From Planctomycetaceae bacterium (lineage in GTDB: Bacteria > Planctomycetota > Planctomycetia > Pirellulales > Pirellulaceae), in assembly GCA_002709225.1 (NCBI GenBank), contig PAQH01000131.1, positions 1 to 50,378 of the forward strand: a stretch of DNA of 50,378 nucleotides, read 5' to 3'. The translations under genes were made by a program, and so were the position numbers. Positions 7,974-15,997 of this stretch are shown here, piece by piece (within the stretch, counting starts at the first letter, position 1; each line of letters opens with the position of its first letter). Below the pieces are notes generated by a model. That model had not been told where the DNA came from, did not search any database, and worked only from the letters and a program-made list of their open reading frames with translations.

Positions 7974-9404
7974 ATGAATCCCAACGCCGGACCGGTCCGA
8001 CACGCTCCCCGCCGTCAGTTCTGTAGCACGGCAGCGTCGCTCGCGGCAGCCGCCCTTTGTGGCCTGCAGCGCGGCGGCGCTGACGGAGCCGCACCCGGGA
8101 GAGCCTTGCCACACTTTCGTCCCCGCGCGAGCCGGGTCATTTACCTGTGCCAATCCGGCGCGCCTTCGCAACTTGATCTCTTCGATCCGAAACCGATTAC
8201 GCACCAATACGCCGGCCAGGAACTTCCGGCATCAATCCGAGGTGATCAGCGGCTGACCACCATGACCGCCTCGCAGAAGTCCTTTCCGGTCACGCCGTCG
8301 CTCTTCCGTTTCGCACAACACGGGGCAAGTGGTGCTTGGGTGAGCGAGCTGCTGCCACACCTCGCCAAGGTCGTCGATGAACTCTGCTTCGTTCACTCGC
8401 TGCATACCGAAGCAATCAACCATGACCCCGCCATCACCTTCATGCAGACGGGATCACAACAAGCTGGCCGACCCAGCCTGGGTGCCTGGGTTAGCTACGG
8501 CTTGGGTTCGGACAACCGCGACCTCCCCGACTTTGTCGCCCTGGTCTCATCCACAGTCCGCACCGGCCAGCCACTCTACAGCCGACTGTGGGGAAGTGGT
8601 TTCCTCCCAACACGGCACCAGGGTGTCCAGTTTCGGGGCCAGGGCGATCCTGTCCTGCACCTCTCGAATCCAGCTGGCATGTCGGCCCTACTACGTGGTG
8701 CGATACTCGGCGATATCAACACCTTGAATCGGATCAAGCTGCGCGAACTCGGCGACCCGGAAATCGCAACCCGTATTGCCCAATACGAACTGGCTTACCG
8801 CATGCAAAGCTCGGTACCTGAACTCACCGACCTATCCAGCGAGCCACCACACGTCGTCGAAGCCTACGGTCCGGAATCTCAGATTCGCGGCTCCTATGCT
8901 GCGAATTGCCTGCTCGGCCGGCGACTTCTGGAACGTGGTGTGCGTTTTGTCCAGCTGTTTCATCGCGGCTGGGATCAGCATCAAAATCTTCCGCGAGATA
9001 TCCGCCGTCAGTGCCTGGCCACCGATCAACCGACGGCCGCCTTGATCCGTGACCTCAAACAGCGCGGACTCCTGGAAGACACGCTCGTTGTCTGGGGAGG
9101 CGAGTTCGGCCGCACCGTCTATTGCCAGGGTGCTGCGACGCGCGACAACTACGGTCGTGATCATCACCCCCGCTGCTTTACTGGATTTCTGGCGGGAGGG
9201 GGTGTCCAGAGCGGCCTAACCCATGGGAAAACCGATGACTTCAGTTACAACATCACCACCAACCCGGTTCCTGTGCACGACCTTAATGCCACGATCCTCC
9301 ATTGCCTGGGAATCGACCATCTGCGGCATACCTTCCTCTTCCAAGGCCGCCATCACAGGCTGACCGACGTGCACGGTAAAGTGGTGAAACATCTCCTCAG
9401 GTAG
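7974..9404 (+). CDS. DUF1501 protein, Tat-exported
   Basis: A 476-residue protein starting at ATG 7974. PRRQFCSTAASLAAAALCG at the N-terminus is a twin-arginine signal. The DUF1501 fold (alkaline-phosphatase/sulfatase-like) shows its conserved stations: VIYLCQSGAPSQLDLFDPKP (about 55), HEHxxHDPA-like 'TEAINHDPAITFMQTGSQ' (about 145), 'RLLERGVRFVQLFHRGWDQH' (about 310), 'LVVWGGEFGRTVYCQ' (about 370) and 'NYGRDHHPRCFTGFLAGGG' (about 390). It follows the PSCyt/DUF1549/DUF1553 gene by 15 bases and is surely cotranscribed. Such pairs are thought to act together in the periplasm, with no proven reaction. Confidence 0.93.
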   Translation: MNPNAGPVRHAPRRQFCSTAASLAAAALCGLQRGGADGAAPGRALPHFRPRASRVIYLCQSGAPSQLDLFDPKPITHQYAGQELPASIRGDQRLTTMTASQKSFPVTPSLFRFAQHGASGAWVSELLPHLAKVVDELCFVHSLHTEAINHDPAITFMQTGSQQAGRPSLGAWVSYGLGSDNRDLPDFVALVSSTVRTGQPLYSRLWGSGFLPTRHQGVQFRGQGDPVLHLSNPAGMSALLRGAILGDINTLNRIKLRELGDPEIATRIAQYELAYRMQSSVPELTDLSSEPPHVVEAYGPESQIRGSYAANCLLGRRLLERGVRFVQLFHRGWDQHQNLPRDIRRQCLATDQPTAALIRDLKQRGLLEDTLVVWGGEFGRTVYCQGAATRDNYGRDHHPRCFTGFLAGGGVQSGLTHGKTDDFSYNITTNPVPVHDLNATILHCLGIDHLRHTFLFQGRHHRLTDVHGKVVKHLLR

Positions 9405-10058
9405 TTGTGCTCCGAGTGGAAGGCACCACCACACTCACCCCGCGAACCACGCCCGCTGCGACACCTCTGCACCATCCCTGTGCTCATGAGTCTCTTGACC
9501 GTCAGCGCCTTTTCGCGGCCTGCGTACCGTCGCTCCTTGCCCGTCTCATTCTTATTGTCCGTCGCACGTGTGACTCCCCCCACTCTCCAGCAACGCTCGC
9601 AGACGTTCTCCATCATGTCTTTAACACGTGTACCGCGCCGCCAACGGGATAGCCACCTCTATTCTCAAATCGCCTGATCACCCTCCTAGACAGATGCGAG
9701 TTAGGCACGATGTGGGTCGGTCTGAATCAAGACGGGTAGCTTGATCTCACCAGCGTTTCGGCAACCGGACACGCATTGACCTGGTAGCAAAACCACGGGC
9801 AGGCGGTCTTTCCACAGCGCACGATCCAGCGCGCACCCCGGTGGTGCGCACGTCACGCCAATTGTGACCCAGATGCGGATGGGCAGCCCAAGATCGCGTC
9901 TACCGTCAAGAGCGCTCGCTACGAACTACAGTGCAGGCTACCACGACAGCGTTGACGCTCAACATGATAAGCTCGCCGCACCTGCCACATCCGCAATAGG
10001 TTCCGCCGCGGCCTGCTGTTATAGTAAAGGTTCGACCAACCCGCGGAGATTCTTTTCC
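9405..10058. other. 654-base intergenic region without a convincing gene
   Basis: No reading frame on either strand has recognisable protein character. A perfect inverted repeat (GCGCACC, loop ccggt, GGTGCGC) is at 9831-9849. TATAGT near 10018-10023, in ctgctgttatagtaaagg, is a possible -10 for the DUF1501 gene that follows. An open frame from 9864 joins in frame to that gene, but the Tat signal and the GGAG at about 10044 favour the later start. Confidence 0.45.
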
Positions 10059-11411
10059 ATGGCTCAACTGCGTAGCGGCGTTCCACGTCGGAGTTTTCTT
10101 CGCAGTCAACTCGCCCTGGGCGCCGCATCGCACCGACCAGACTTGTGTGCGGCAACGTCCGCCTCCCCATGCCGGTCGCCTCTGGCCAGGTCCGTTATCA
10201 TATGGCTGCAGGAAGGAGGCATGAGCCAGCTGGAGAGTTGGGACCCCAAGCCGGCGGGCTCGGCGGAAATTCGCGGCATTTTCAAATCAATCGCCACGAC
10301 GCAGGCCGTTTTCCGGATAGGCGAACACATGCCGCGTCTGGCAAGGAAAACAGCACTCTACAATGTTGTGCGCAGCGTCACGATGGACAATACACGCCGT
10401 GACCACAGCCCTGGTTTGCACTGGCTGTCGACAGCCTACGACCATCAAGCGGCCGGTGTCTCACTGGAAAAGGTCAACCGATCGCCCTCGGTCGGCGCTG
10501 TACTTGCGCACCAACTTGGAACCACAACAGCTGACGGGCTTTCCAATTTTGTCGCCATCCCCAATGCCAGACAACTCGGTAATCGGGTGCGTTACACCGG
10601 CGCCCTCCATCTCGGTGCGGCCTGCGACGCCTTTGATGCTGGTCCCATTCCCGCGACGGCTACCGGTAAAGACCGTCTCCCGCAGGGGCTCACACTACCA
10701 GCCGACATCGCGCCGGCTCGGCTGCGCCAGCGAAGACTCCTGCTCGCGGCCTTCGCGGAGCGGGATTCCAGCCCCCACCGGGAAGCCACAAACAACGATT
10801 TCGGCGCGTTCCAGGTAAAGTCGCACGAAATCCTGGCCAGTCGAGGGGTCCGGTACGCCTTCGACCTCAATCAAGAACCACCCCACGTACGCGAGATGTA
10901 CGGCGCCAGCGCGATGGGGCAAGGGACCTTACTGGCGCGACGCCTGGTCGAGGCAGGTGTATCATATGTCCTCGCCAACCACTCCGAAAAACATTCCTGG
11001 GACACGCACAACGACAACTTCAACAAGCTCACAAACACGCTGCTTCCCCCCATGGACCAGGCTGTTTCCGCTCTACTCGGGGACCTCCAACAGCGGGGAA
11101 TGCTGGACGAGGTGCTGGTGTTGGGCGAAATGGGACGCACCCCCCGGATCAACAAACACCGCGGACGAGACCACTGGCCAGATCTGTTTTCGCTCCTGAT
11201 CGCGGGCGGCGGTTTGACTCGAGGCCGGGTACTGGGTTCCTCAAGCCGTCATTCAGGGACGCTACTGGAGCGCCCCGTCCATCACCACGAAATCCTCGCC
11301 ACAATCAATCACCAACTCGGAATTGACCCCAATCAGATGGTCCGCCACCGCCGAGACCGCCCCGTCCGCATCATGCCGGAAGCAAAACCCCTTCATGAAT
11401 TATTGGCGTAA
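10059..11411 (+). CDS. DUF1501 protein, Tat-exported, without an adjacent cytochrome partner
   Basis: A 450-residue protein; ATG 10059 is chosen because GVPRRSFLRSQLALGAA then forms a proper twin-arginine signal and GGAG lies upstream. The frame stays open to 9864, but that extension looks non-coding. DUF1501 stations are visible: SVIIWLQEGGMSQLESWDPK (about 45), SVTMDNTRRDHSPGLHWLS (about 105), 'RLVEAGVSYVLANHSEKHSWDTHNDN' split over about 295-325, LVLGEMGRTPRINKH (about 355) and GRDHWPDLFSLLIAGGG (about 370). All the usual Asp/His positions seem intact. No PSCyt/DUF1549/DUF1553 gene is next to it, which is unusual. The alpha/beta hydrolase start (ATG 11395) overlaps its last 17 bases, suggesting translational coupling. 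Confidence 0.9.
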   Translation: MAQLRSGVPRRSFLRSQLALGAASHRPDLCAATSASPCRSPLARSVIIWLQEGGMSQLESWDPKPAGSAEIRGIFKSIATTQAVFRIGEHMPRLARKTALYNVVRSVTMDNTRRDHSPGLHWLSTAYDHQAAGVSLEKVNRSPSVGAVLAHQLGTTTADGLSNFVAIPNARQLGNRVRYTGALHLGAACDAFDAGPIPATATGKDRLPQGLTLPADIAPARLRQRRLLLAAFAERDSSPHREATNNDFGAFQVKSHEILASRGVRYAFDLNQEPPHVREMYGASAMGQGTLLARRLVEAGVSYVLANHSEKHSWDTHNDNFNKLTNTLLPPMDQAVSALLGDLQQRGMLDEVLVLGEMGRTPRINKHRGRDHWPDLFSLLIAGGGLTRGRVLGSSSRHSGTLLERPVHHHEILATINHQLGIDPNQMVRHRRDRPVRIMPEAKPLHELLA

Positions 11412-12387
11412 CCAACCCAGTCGAATTCAGCGCTCGAACATCCGGGATCCCGGCCGGGCTCCCCTGTGCCCGGCCTCTTCAGTCTGCGCCGCCCGGACGG
11501 TGACCCCGGCCCTTTTGTGGATCCTGTCAGTCGCCTTCGGCAGCGACGCCGTCTCCGCGGAACGGCCACCCGAGCCAGTCACGCCCGCGCGTGGACCGCA
11601 ACCAACCATCCAATCGGTCACCCAGTCAGGCCCCTACCGGGTTAATCGTTATCGAGAACAGGATGGTCTGCGAAACGGCCCCCGCTACCGCGGCGCCACG
11701 GTTTATTATCCGGTGGACGGGCCAACACCCTTCGCCAGCATCGTGATTGTTCCCGGCTACATCAGTCGCGAAAACTCCATCCGCGCCTGGGGACCGTTTT
11801 ACGCTTCCCACGGGATCGTGGCGATGACGATTGGCACCAATCGACTTCAGGACGACCCCGCTGCCCGCCGCCGCGCCCTTCTTGACGCGATTACCAGCCT
11901 CAAGCTCGAAAACCGCCGCCCCAATTCCCCACTGAACGGGCGTCTGGCAGAATCACGTTTCGCGGTCAGCGGGTGGTCGATGGGCGGAGGAGGCGCATTG
12001 GAGGCCGCCACCCGCGCACCGGACCTCAAAGCGGTGGTCGCTCTTTGCCCATGGAACCCCTATCGGACTTTTTCCCATCGTGTGCCGGTCCTCTTCCTGG
12101 CGGGTCAACGGGACAGGCTGGCACCTGTTGCCGACAACGCGTTGCGGCACTACGACAAAACACCCGCTACGACCCCGAAGTTATATTTCGAAGTTCGCGA
12201 CGAAGGGCATTGGATCGCCAACACGCCGCAGGGTGGACAGGGCGCCATCGGAAGACTGGCGCTGAGCTGGTTGAAAGTCTACCTCGAAGACGACGTTCGT
12301 TACCGGCGGTTCCTCCTACAGCGTCCGGCGACCGCAAGCCGATTTCACAGTAATTTCACGACCAACGCCTCTCCCAGGCACAACTGA
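11395..12387 (+). CDS. PETase/cutinase-like alpha/beta hydrolase, exported
   Basis: About 330 residues from ATG 11395, which overlaps the end of the DUF1501 gene; the start is uncertain because the basic N-region before the hydrophobic stretch (about 36-55) is long. The body follows the polyester hydrolase (type II PETase/cutinase, dienelactone hydrolase-like) layout: RGPQPTIQS at the mature start, GATVYYPVDG, IVIVPGYISRENSI with oxyanion Tyr122, ASHGIVAMTIGTN, nucleophile motif SGWSMGGGGALEAAT (W194, S195, M196), CPWNPY with W220, RDRLAPVADNA with D240, and DEGHWIAN with H272, then 'LSWLKVYLEDDVRYRRFL'. Catalytic triad Ser-Asp-His, oxyanion Tyr/Met and substrate-cleft Trp all align with IsPETase from memory. 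Both disulfide pairs of IsPETase are missing. Natural substrate is unknown: cutin-like, polyhydroxyalkanoate or other esters are as likely as plastic. Confidence 0.9.
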   Translation: MNYWRNQPSRIQRSNIRDPGRAPLCPASSVCAARTVTPALLWILSVAFGSDAVSAERPPEPVTPARGPQPTIQSVTQSGPYRVNRYREQDGLRNGPRYRGATVYYPVDGPTPFASIVIVPGYISRENSIRAWGPFYASHGIVAMTIGTNRLQDDPAARRRALLDAITSLKLENRRPNSPLNGRLAESRFAVSGWSMGGGGALEAATRAPDLKAVVALCPWNPYRTFSHRVPVLFLAGQRDRLAPVADNALRHYDKTPATTPKLYFEVRDEGHWIANTPQGGQGAIGRLALSWLKVYLEDDVRYRRFLLQRPATASRFHSNFTTNASPRHN

Positions 12388-12452
12388 TCCACATGTCTAC
12401 CCAGCCTTGCTCTCCAGACCGCCCGCCCCTTTACGGTCCCCTCTGGTGCCCC

Positions 12453-13763
12453 ATGAAACGACCCGTTACTCGCCGCATCTTTTGTTCCTCGAGTCTGGCC
12501 GCGCTTGGGTCTGCCACTGCGTTCCCCACGTCGGCCGTGACCACACAACAACCTTCCCACCCAGCGATCCCGCCCGTACGTGCCTGGAACTCCAAAACCG
12601 ACACATTCACCCCGTACTTCCCCTACGGCTGGTACTCGTTCGGCCCCTCCGCTCAAGTCAAAGAGATCGCCGCCAGCGGCGCCAACACGGTCCTCTATGC
12701 AAGCATGGGGAAGCATGACTGGCAGCGGGCTGACGCCTTGAAGCAAATGGACCTGGCGGCGGATCTAGGAGTCAAAGTCATCGTCGGTTTGCACGGCGCT
12801 GTCGCCGGCACGGTTTACCTCGATCGCCCCGACACCCACAGCGTGATCCCCCATTATGTCAATACGTTTAACGATCATCCCGCCATGCTCGGTTGGCAAC
12901 TTGGCGACGAATTCTCAGCCGAGGCCGCACCCCGGATCCGCGACACCGTGGAACTTTTACGAAAACTTGGTTCCAAACACCAAACATGGCAAGTGCACCC
13001 CCACACCTGGAGTCATCGCGACGTACGCGCATTGATGTCCGCAACCGATGTCTGCTCCTATGACGGCTACACCTATCTAGATGGGCTACCGGAGTTTTCG
13101 GCACATGCCTCGGCCCGCGTCTTGGCGTGGCAACAAGGCAAAGTCGGCCTGATTAGGCAGGCCGGCTGGTCCGGAAATGTGAATGTCACACAAGCTGTAG
13201 GCTGTAAGTGCGGCGACGCACCCTTCCGGTTCCCCACCCCGGAAGAGTACCGCTGGAACGTCTTTTCCGCGATCGCCTCGACCGGCGCACGGGGTACGAT
13301 GAACTGGATCTACAGTTATTGGGGAGGTTTCTACGCCGATGACCCGGACCGCTTCTTTGCCTTTCGTGACGACACGGTCAGGCCCGTCAACCGCGAACAG
13401 CAAATGATCGCGCGTGCGATGGAAACAGGGTATGACGTGGGGCAATTGGAGACGAACCTCGATCATCCCACGGAAACGAACATTCCATCGGCCACGGGAC
13501 CCTATTCGCGATTTAACAAAGTGGGGCGGATCCTGCTGCACGACGCCCAAGCGCGGACGTACTATCTGATCGTCACCAACAACGAAGGGACCGACCACAC
13601 GCTTCACCTGACACTGTCTGCCCTACCGGCCCCCCTATCATCCGCCGAAGCAAATGTGCCGCATGAGAAGCGAGCGATCCTGTTGCAACGCTCCGCAGAG
13701 GGCCGCTATGCACTCCGTGATCAACTACCCGCGCATGCCGTCGTGGTTTACGTTTTGGCGTAG
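12453..13763 (+). CDS. Tat-exported TIM-barrel (glycoside-hydrolase-like) protein
   Basis: 436 residues from ATG 12453; an ATG at 12393 is also in frame but KRPVTRRIFCSSSLAALGSA then gives a compact twin-arginine signal. From about residue 50 the protein resembles a clan-A-like (beta/alpha)8 barrel: FPYGWYSF, ASGANTVLYASM, LAADLGVKVIVGLHG, FNDHPAMLGWQLGDEF, CSYDGYTYLD, ARGTMNWIYSYWGGF. Glu153 in QLGDEF sits where the acid/base Glu of clan A glycosidases occurs, and the pattern 'HPAMLGWQLGDE' is typical of GH2/GH42/GH5-like planctomycete proteins. The end (about 350-436) is beta-rich. Family assignment beyond a GH-like barrel is not possible by eye. It follows the PETase-like gene closely and ends in a strong hairpin. 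Confidence 0.75.
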   Translation: MKRPVTRRIFCSSSLAALGSATAFPTSAVTTQQPSHPAIPPVRAWNSKTDTFTPYFPYGWYSFGPSAQVKEIAASGANTVLYASMGKHDWQRADALKQMDLAADLGVKVIVGLHGAVAGTVYLDRPDTHSVIPHYVNTFNDHPAMLGWQLGDEFSAEAAPRIRDTVELLRKLGSKHQTWQVHPHTWSHRDVRALMSATDVCSYDGYTYLDGLPEFSAHASARVLAWQQGKVGLIRQAGWSGNVNVTQAVGCKCGDAPFRFPTPEEYRWNVFSAIASTGARGTMNWIYSYWGGFYADDPDRFFAFRDDTVRPVNREQQMIARAMETGYDVGQLETNLDHPTETNIPSATGPYSRFNKVGRILLHDAQARTYYLIVTNNEGTDHTLHLTLSALPAPLSSAEANVPHEKRAILLQRSAEGRYALRDQLPAHAVVVYVLA

Positions 13764-13783
13764 GCTTCGCCAACACGTAAACC
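13745..13783 (+). terminator. Long hairpin spanning the stop codon of the TIM-barrel gene
   Basis: Arms 13745-13760 (GGTTTACGTTTTGGCG) and 13768-13783 (CGCCAACACGTAAACC) pair over 16 bases with one mismatch, with a 7-base loop TAGGCTT that holds the TAG stop. No U-run follows, so it may stabilise the 3' end or act with Rho rather than be a classical terminator. Confidence 0.5.
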
Positions 13784-13915
13784 AGCCGCACCCTCTTGAT
13801 ATGCCACCAAACATAAAGAATACTGCGGGCATGCAGAATTCCGGTTGAGCGAGAGAACGCATCAGGTTCGGGCACGAGGCCGCTGCCGGGTTACGATCAC
13901 CAGCGCCGAATCTCT

Positions 13916-14329
13916 ATGCAACACCCGCGTTTCCTTACCACTAGTCGGTCCCTGCTGGTGTTTTGTGCCAGCCTTGCCTTTCTCGCTGGTCCTCTGCGGA
14001 TCGCGCCTCTGCCAGACTACGCGGATCCGGCAGCGCAACCAGTCGCGACCAGTGCCGCGTGTTGCTGCGCACCCCGCTCGCATCGTGCCTGTACGAGCAC
14101 GTCGTGCGTTTGCGGCAAGAGCCAGGATCTGGCGCACGACAACTGGCTAACCTGGCAAACCTCGCATTGTGCGCACCGTGACTTGGGTCTCGTGCTGACC
14201 GACGTCACCGCTTCGATGCCCACCCGCAGCACTACAACCTTACGCCTGGCCCCCTACCACTGGCTCTGGTCTGACGCATTATTGTCTCCACTTGAGCCTC
14301 ACTTCCGGCCGCCCGCGCAACCTGGCTAG
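13916..14329 (+). CDS. Small exported Cys-rich protein, function unknown
   Basis: A 137-residue protein starting at ATG 13916 with a hydrophobic N-terminus (SRSLLVFCASLAFLAGPL) that looks like a signal peptide. The mature part has a dense Cys cluster at about 46-66: ATSAACCCAP, then HRACTSTSCVCGKSQD, and a lone Cys in TSHCAHRD near 88. Such spacing suggests metal binding or disulfide exchange. No family is recognised. It precedes a propeller protein with CPCC and a cytochrome c-thioredoxin fusion on the same strand, so a role in envelope redox or metal handling is inferred. No strong Shine-Dalgarno is seen, so coding status is likely but not certain. Confidence 0.6.
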   Translation: MQHPRFLTTSRSLLVFCASLAFLAGPLRIAPLPDYADPAAQPVATSAACCCAPRSHRACTSTSCVCGKSQDLAHDNWLTWQTSHCAHRDLGLVLTDVTASMPTRSTTTLRLAPYHWLWSDALLSPLEPHFRPPAQPG

Positions 14330-14349
14330 TTCCCGTTGACGCCGGTCTC

Positions 14350-14374
14350 CCGCCGCCTCTTGCGGCGGCTATTT
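14350..14374 (+). terminator. Terminator-like hairpin after the Cys-rich gene
   Basis: CCGCCGC (14350-14356), loop ctctt, GCGGCGG (14362-14368), then ctattttcg. The stem is perfect and GC-rich and followed by a short T-run. It lies 20 bases after the stop at 14329, so the Cys-rich gene may be its own transcript or partly read through. Confidence 0.45.
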
Positions 14375-14509
14375 TCGCGTTCCAGCCAGGTTTGTTGGTG
14401 CGCTGCAAAACCCCGCACCGATGGGACCTCACCCATTTGGCTGAGGCGACGGTGCCGTTGACCGATCGCCTGCCTGTGTACTCTTACCTGCAACGGGATT
14501 CGAATAACC

Positions 14510-15967
14510 ATGCACAACCGAACATTTCTGATCGCCCTCTGTCTAATTCTTCCCACTGGCGCGGTGGCCGGCATCTTCGCCAGCCGTGTGTTCACGTCGG
14601 CAAAACTGTCAACCACCCCCAACTCGCTAAACCCGACAGCTGCTTCTAGTGCCTCAGGAAGCTCGTTGGAATCCAGCACACCCGCAGCGCCACAGGGTGA
14701 AGACGCCGTGCTGGAATCCAACCAAGCCCACGTTTTTGCGCTGACTTCCTTTGATACGCGCGATCAATTGGAATCGCCCAGCATGGCAATCGATCAACAG
14801 GGCCGCGTCTATGTCGCCTGGGCCTCGCAACTCAAAGACGACACGCTCGGCATCCAATTGGCGACTTCGAGCGACGGCGGCCGGACCTTTCAAGAACCGC
14901 GCACCATTCACCGATGCCAGCGGTTTGAGTTTTCTGCCAGGATGCGCGGCCGCGAGATTAAACGTAGCTCGCGTCTGTTGCCGCACCTCTCCACTCAAGG
15001 AAACCGCCTTTACCTGGCCTGGGTCGAGGGGGGCGTGACGCTCGCCGATGTCACCTATCTGGTGACCCATTCCGACGATGGCGGAAAAACATTATCCGCC
15101 CCCGTCCGAACCCATACGTCTACTGCCTCACGCGCTTCCTTTACGGGTTTCGCCAGCGGCGCCGACGGAACACTGGTCTGTACCTGGCTGGATGCACGCA
15201 ATCGCGCACAACAACTGTTCGCGGCGGTTCACCGCCCTGACGCGGTAGGTTTCTCCCCGGAACAGTGTGTTGACCCCGGGCAACAACAGCGGGGTGTCTG
15301 TCCCTGTTGCCCCACCGCCAGCGTGATTGGTGATGACGGTACCGCCGTCGTCGCGTACCGCAACAGTGTCGACGGTTACCGTGATATCTGGATCACGCAG
15401 GCCCACCCCGGCAGCGCCGAGTTTCTCCCGCCACGGAAGCTGATCGCGCCACGTTGGAAATTCCAGGGCTGCCCTCACGATGGTCCCGCGCTGGCCCTAC
15501 AGGGAGACCAGCTCTACGTCGCCTGGATGGATGCTCATAGTGACACGCAACGCGTCTATCTCGGAACCGGACCACTTTCGAGCGAGCTTTTTGAACCACA
15601 GGAAATCGCGCCGCAGCTGGCAGGTTCGCAATCCCACCCGGCAATCACAGTCGACCACCAGCGGACCATTCACGTAGTCTGGGACCAGAGCCTGGAGACG
15701 GAGAGCAACACAGCCCGGTCAGCTCCAGGCGGTCAGAAAATGGCGCACCGGCATGGGGCAGCGGCCACGTCCCGGCGGACCATCATGTACGCCCAGCGGG
15801 AAGCTGGTGCCAAAATGTTTACGCAGCCGCAACCGGTCGATAAGACGGCAGGCTCGTTTCAATCACGTCCGACGGTCGCGATCGGGACTCAAGGAGAAGT
15901 CTACGTCAGCTGGAGCGCATTTACCGAAACGGGAAAACAAACAGTGGTGCGACGCCTGTCACCCTAA
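14510..15967 (+). CDS. Sialidase-fold beta-propeller protein with CPCC motif, exported
   Basis: A 485-residue protein from ATG 14510 with an N-terminal hydrophobic segment (FLIALCLILPTGAVAGIFA), a signal peptide or anchor. After a Ser/Thr-rich linker (about 30-70), the rest has the repeated Asp-box-like 'SSDGGRTF' (about 122) and 'SDDGGKTLSAP' (about 190) and strands such as VYVAWASQ, LYLAWVEG, LYVAWMDA, IHVVWDQS and VYVSWSAF, which fit a six-bladed sialidase/BNR fold. The sialidase Arg triad and FRIP motif are not evident, so true sialidase activity is doubtful. A CPCC motif (264-267) and a GCPHDGP motif (C321, H323) are unusual and could bind a metal. The cytochrome c-thioredoxin gene begins 30 bases after it. 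Confidence 0.8.
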   Translation: MHNRTFLIALCLILPTGAVAGIFASRVFTSAKLSTTPNSLNPTAASSASGSSLESSTPAAPQGEDAVLESNQAHVFALTSFDTRDQLESPSMAIDQQGRVYVAWASQLKDDTLGIQLATSSDGGRTFQEPRTIHRCQRFEFSARMRGREIKRSSRLLPHLSTQGNRLYLAWVEGGVTLADVTYLVTHSDDGGKTLSAPVRTHTSTASRASFTGFASGADGTLVCTWLDARNRAQQLFAAVHRPDAVGFSPEQCVDPGQQQRGVCPCCPTASVIGDDGTAVVAYRNSVDGYRDIWITQAHPGSAEFLPPRKLIAPRWKFQGCPHDGPALALQGDQLYVAWMDAHSDTQRVYLGTGPLSSELFEPQEIAPQLAGSQSHPAITVDHQRTIHVVWDQSLETESNTARSAPGGQKMAHRHGAAATSRRTIMYAQREAGAKMFTQPQPVDKTAGSFQSRPTVAIGTQGEVYVSWSAFTETGKQTVVRRLSP

Positions 15968-15997
15968 TCCTCCCTCCCGCACGTCGGAGTGTCACAC

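Noticed and set aside
14510..15967. True sialidase
   Set aside because: Asp boxes and propeller strands are present, but the catalytic Arg triad and FRIP motif could not be found, so only the fold is claimed.
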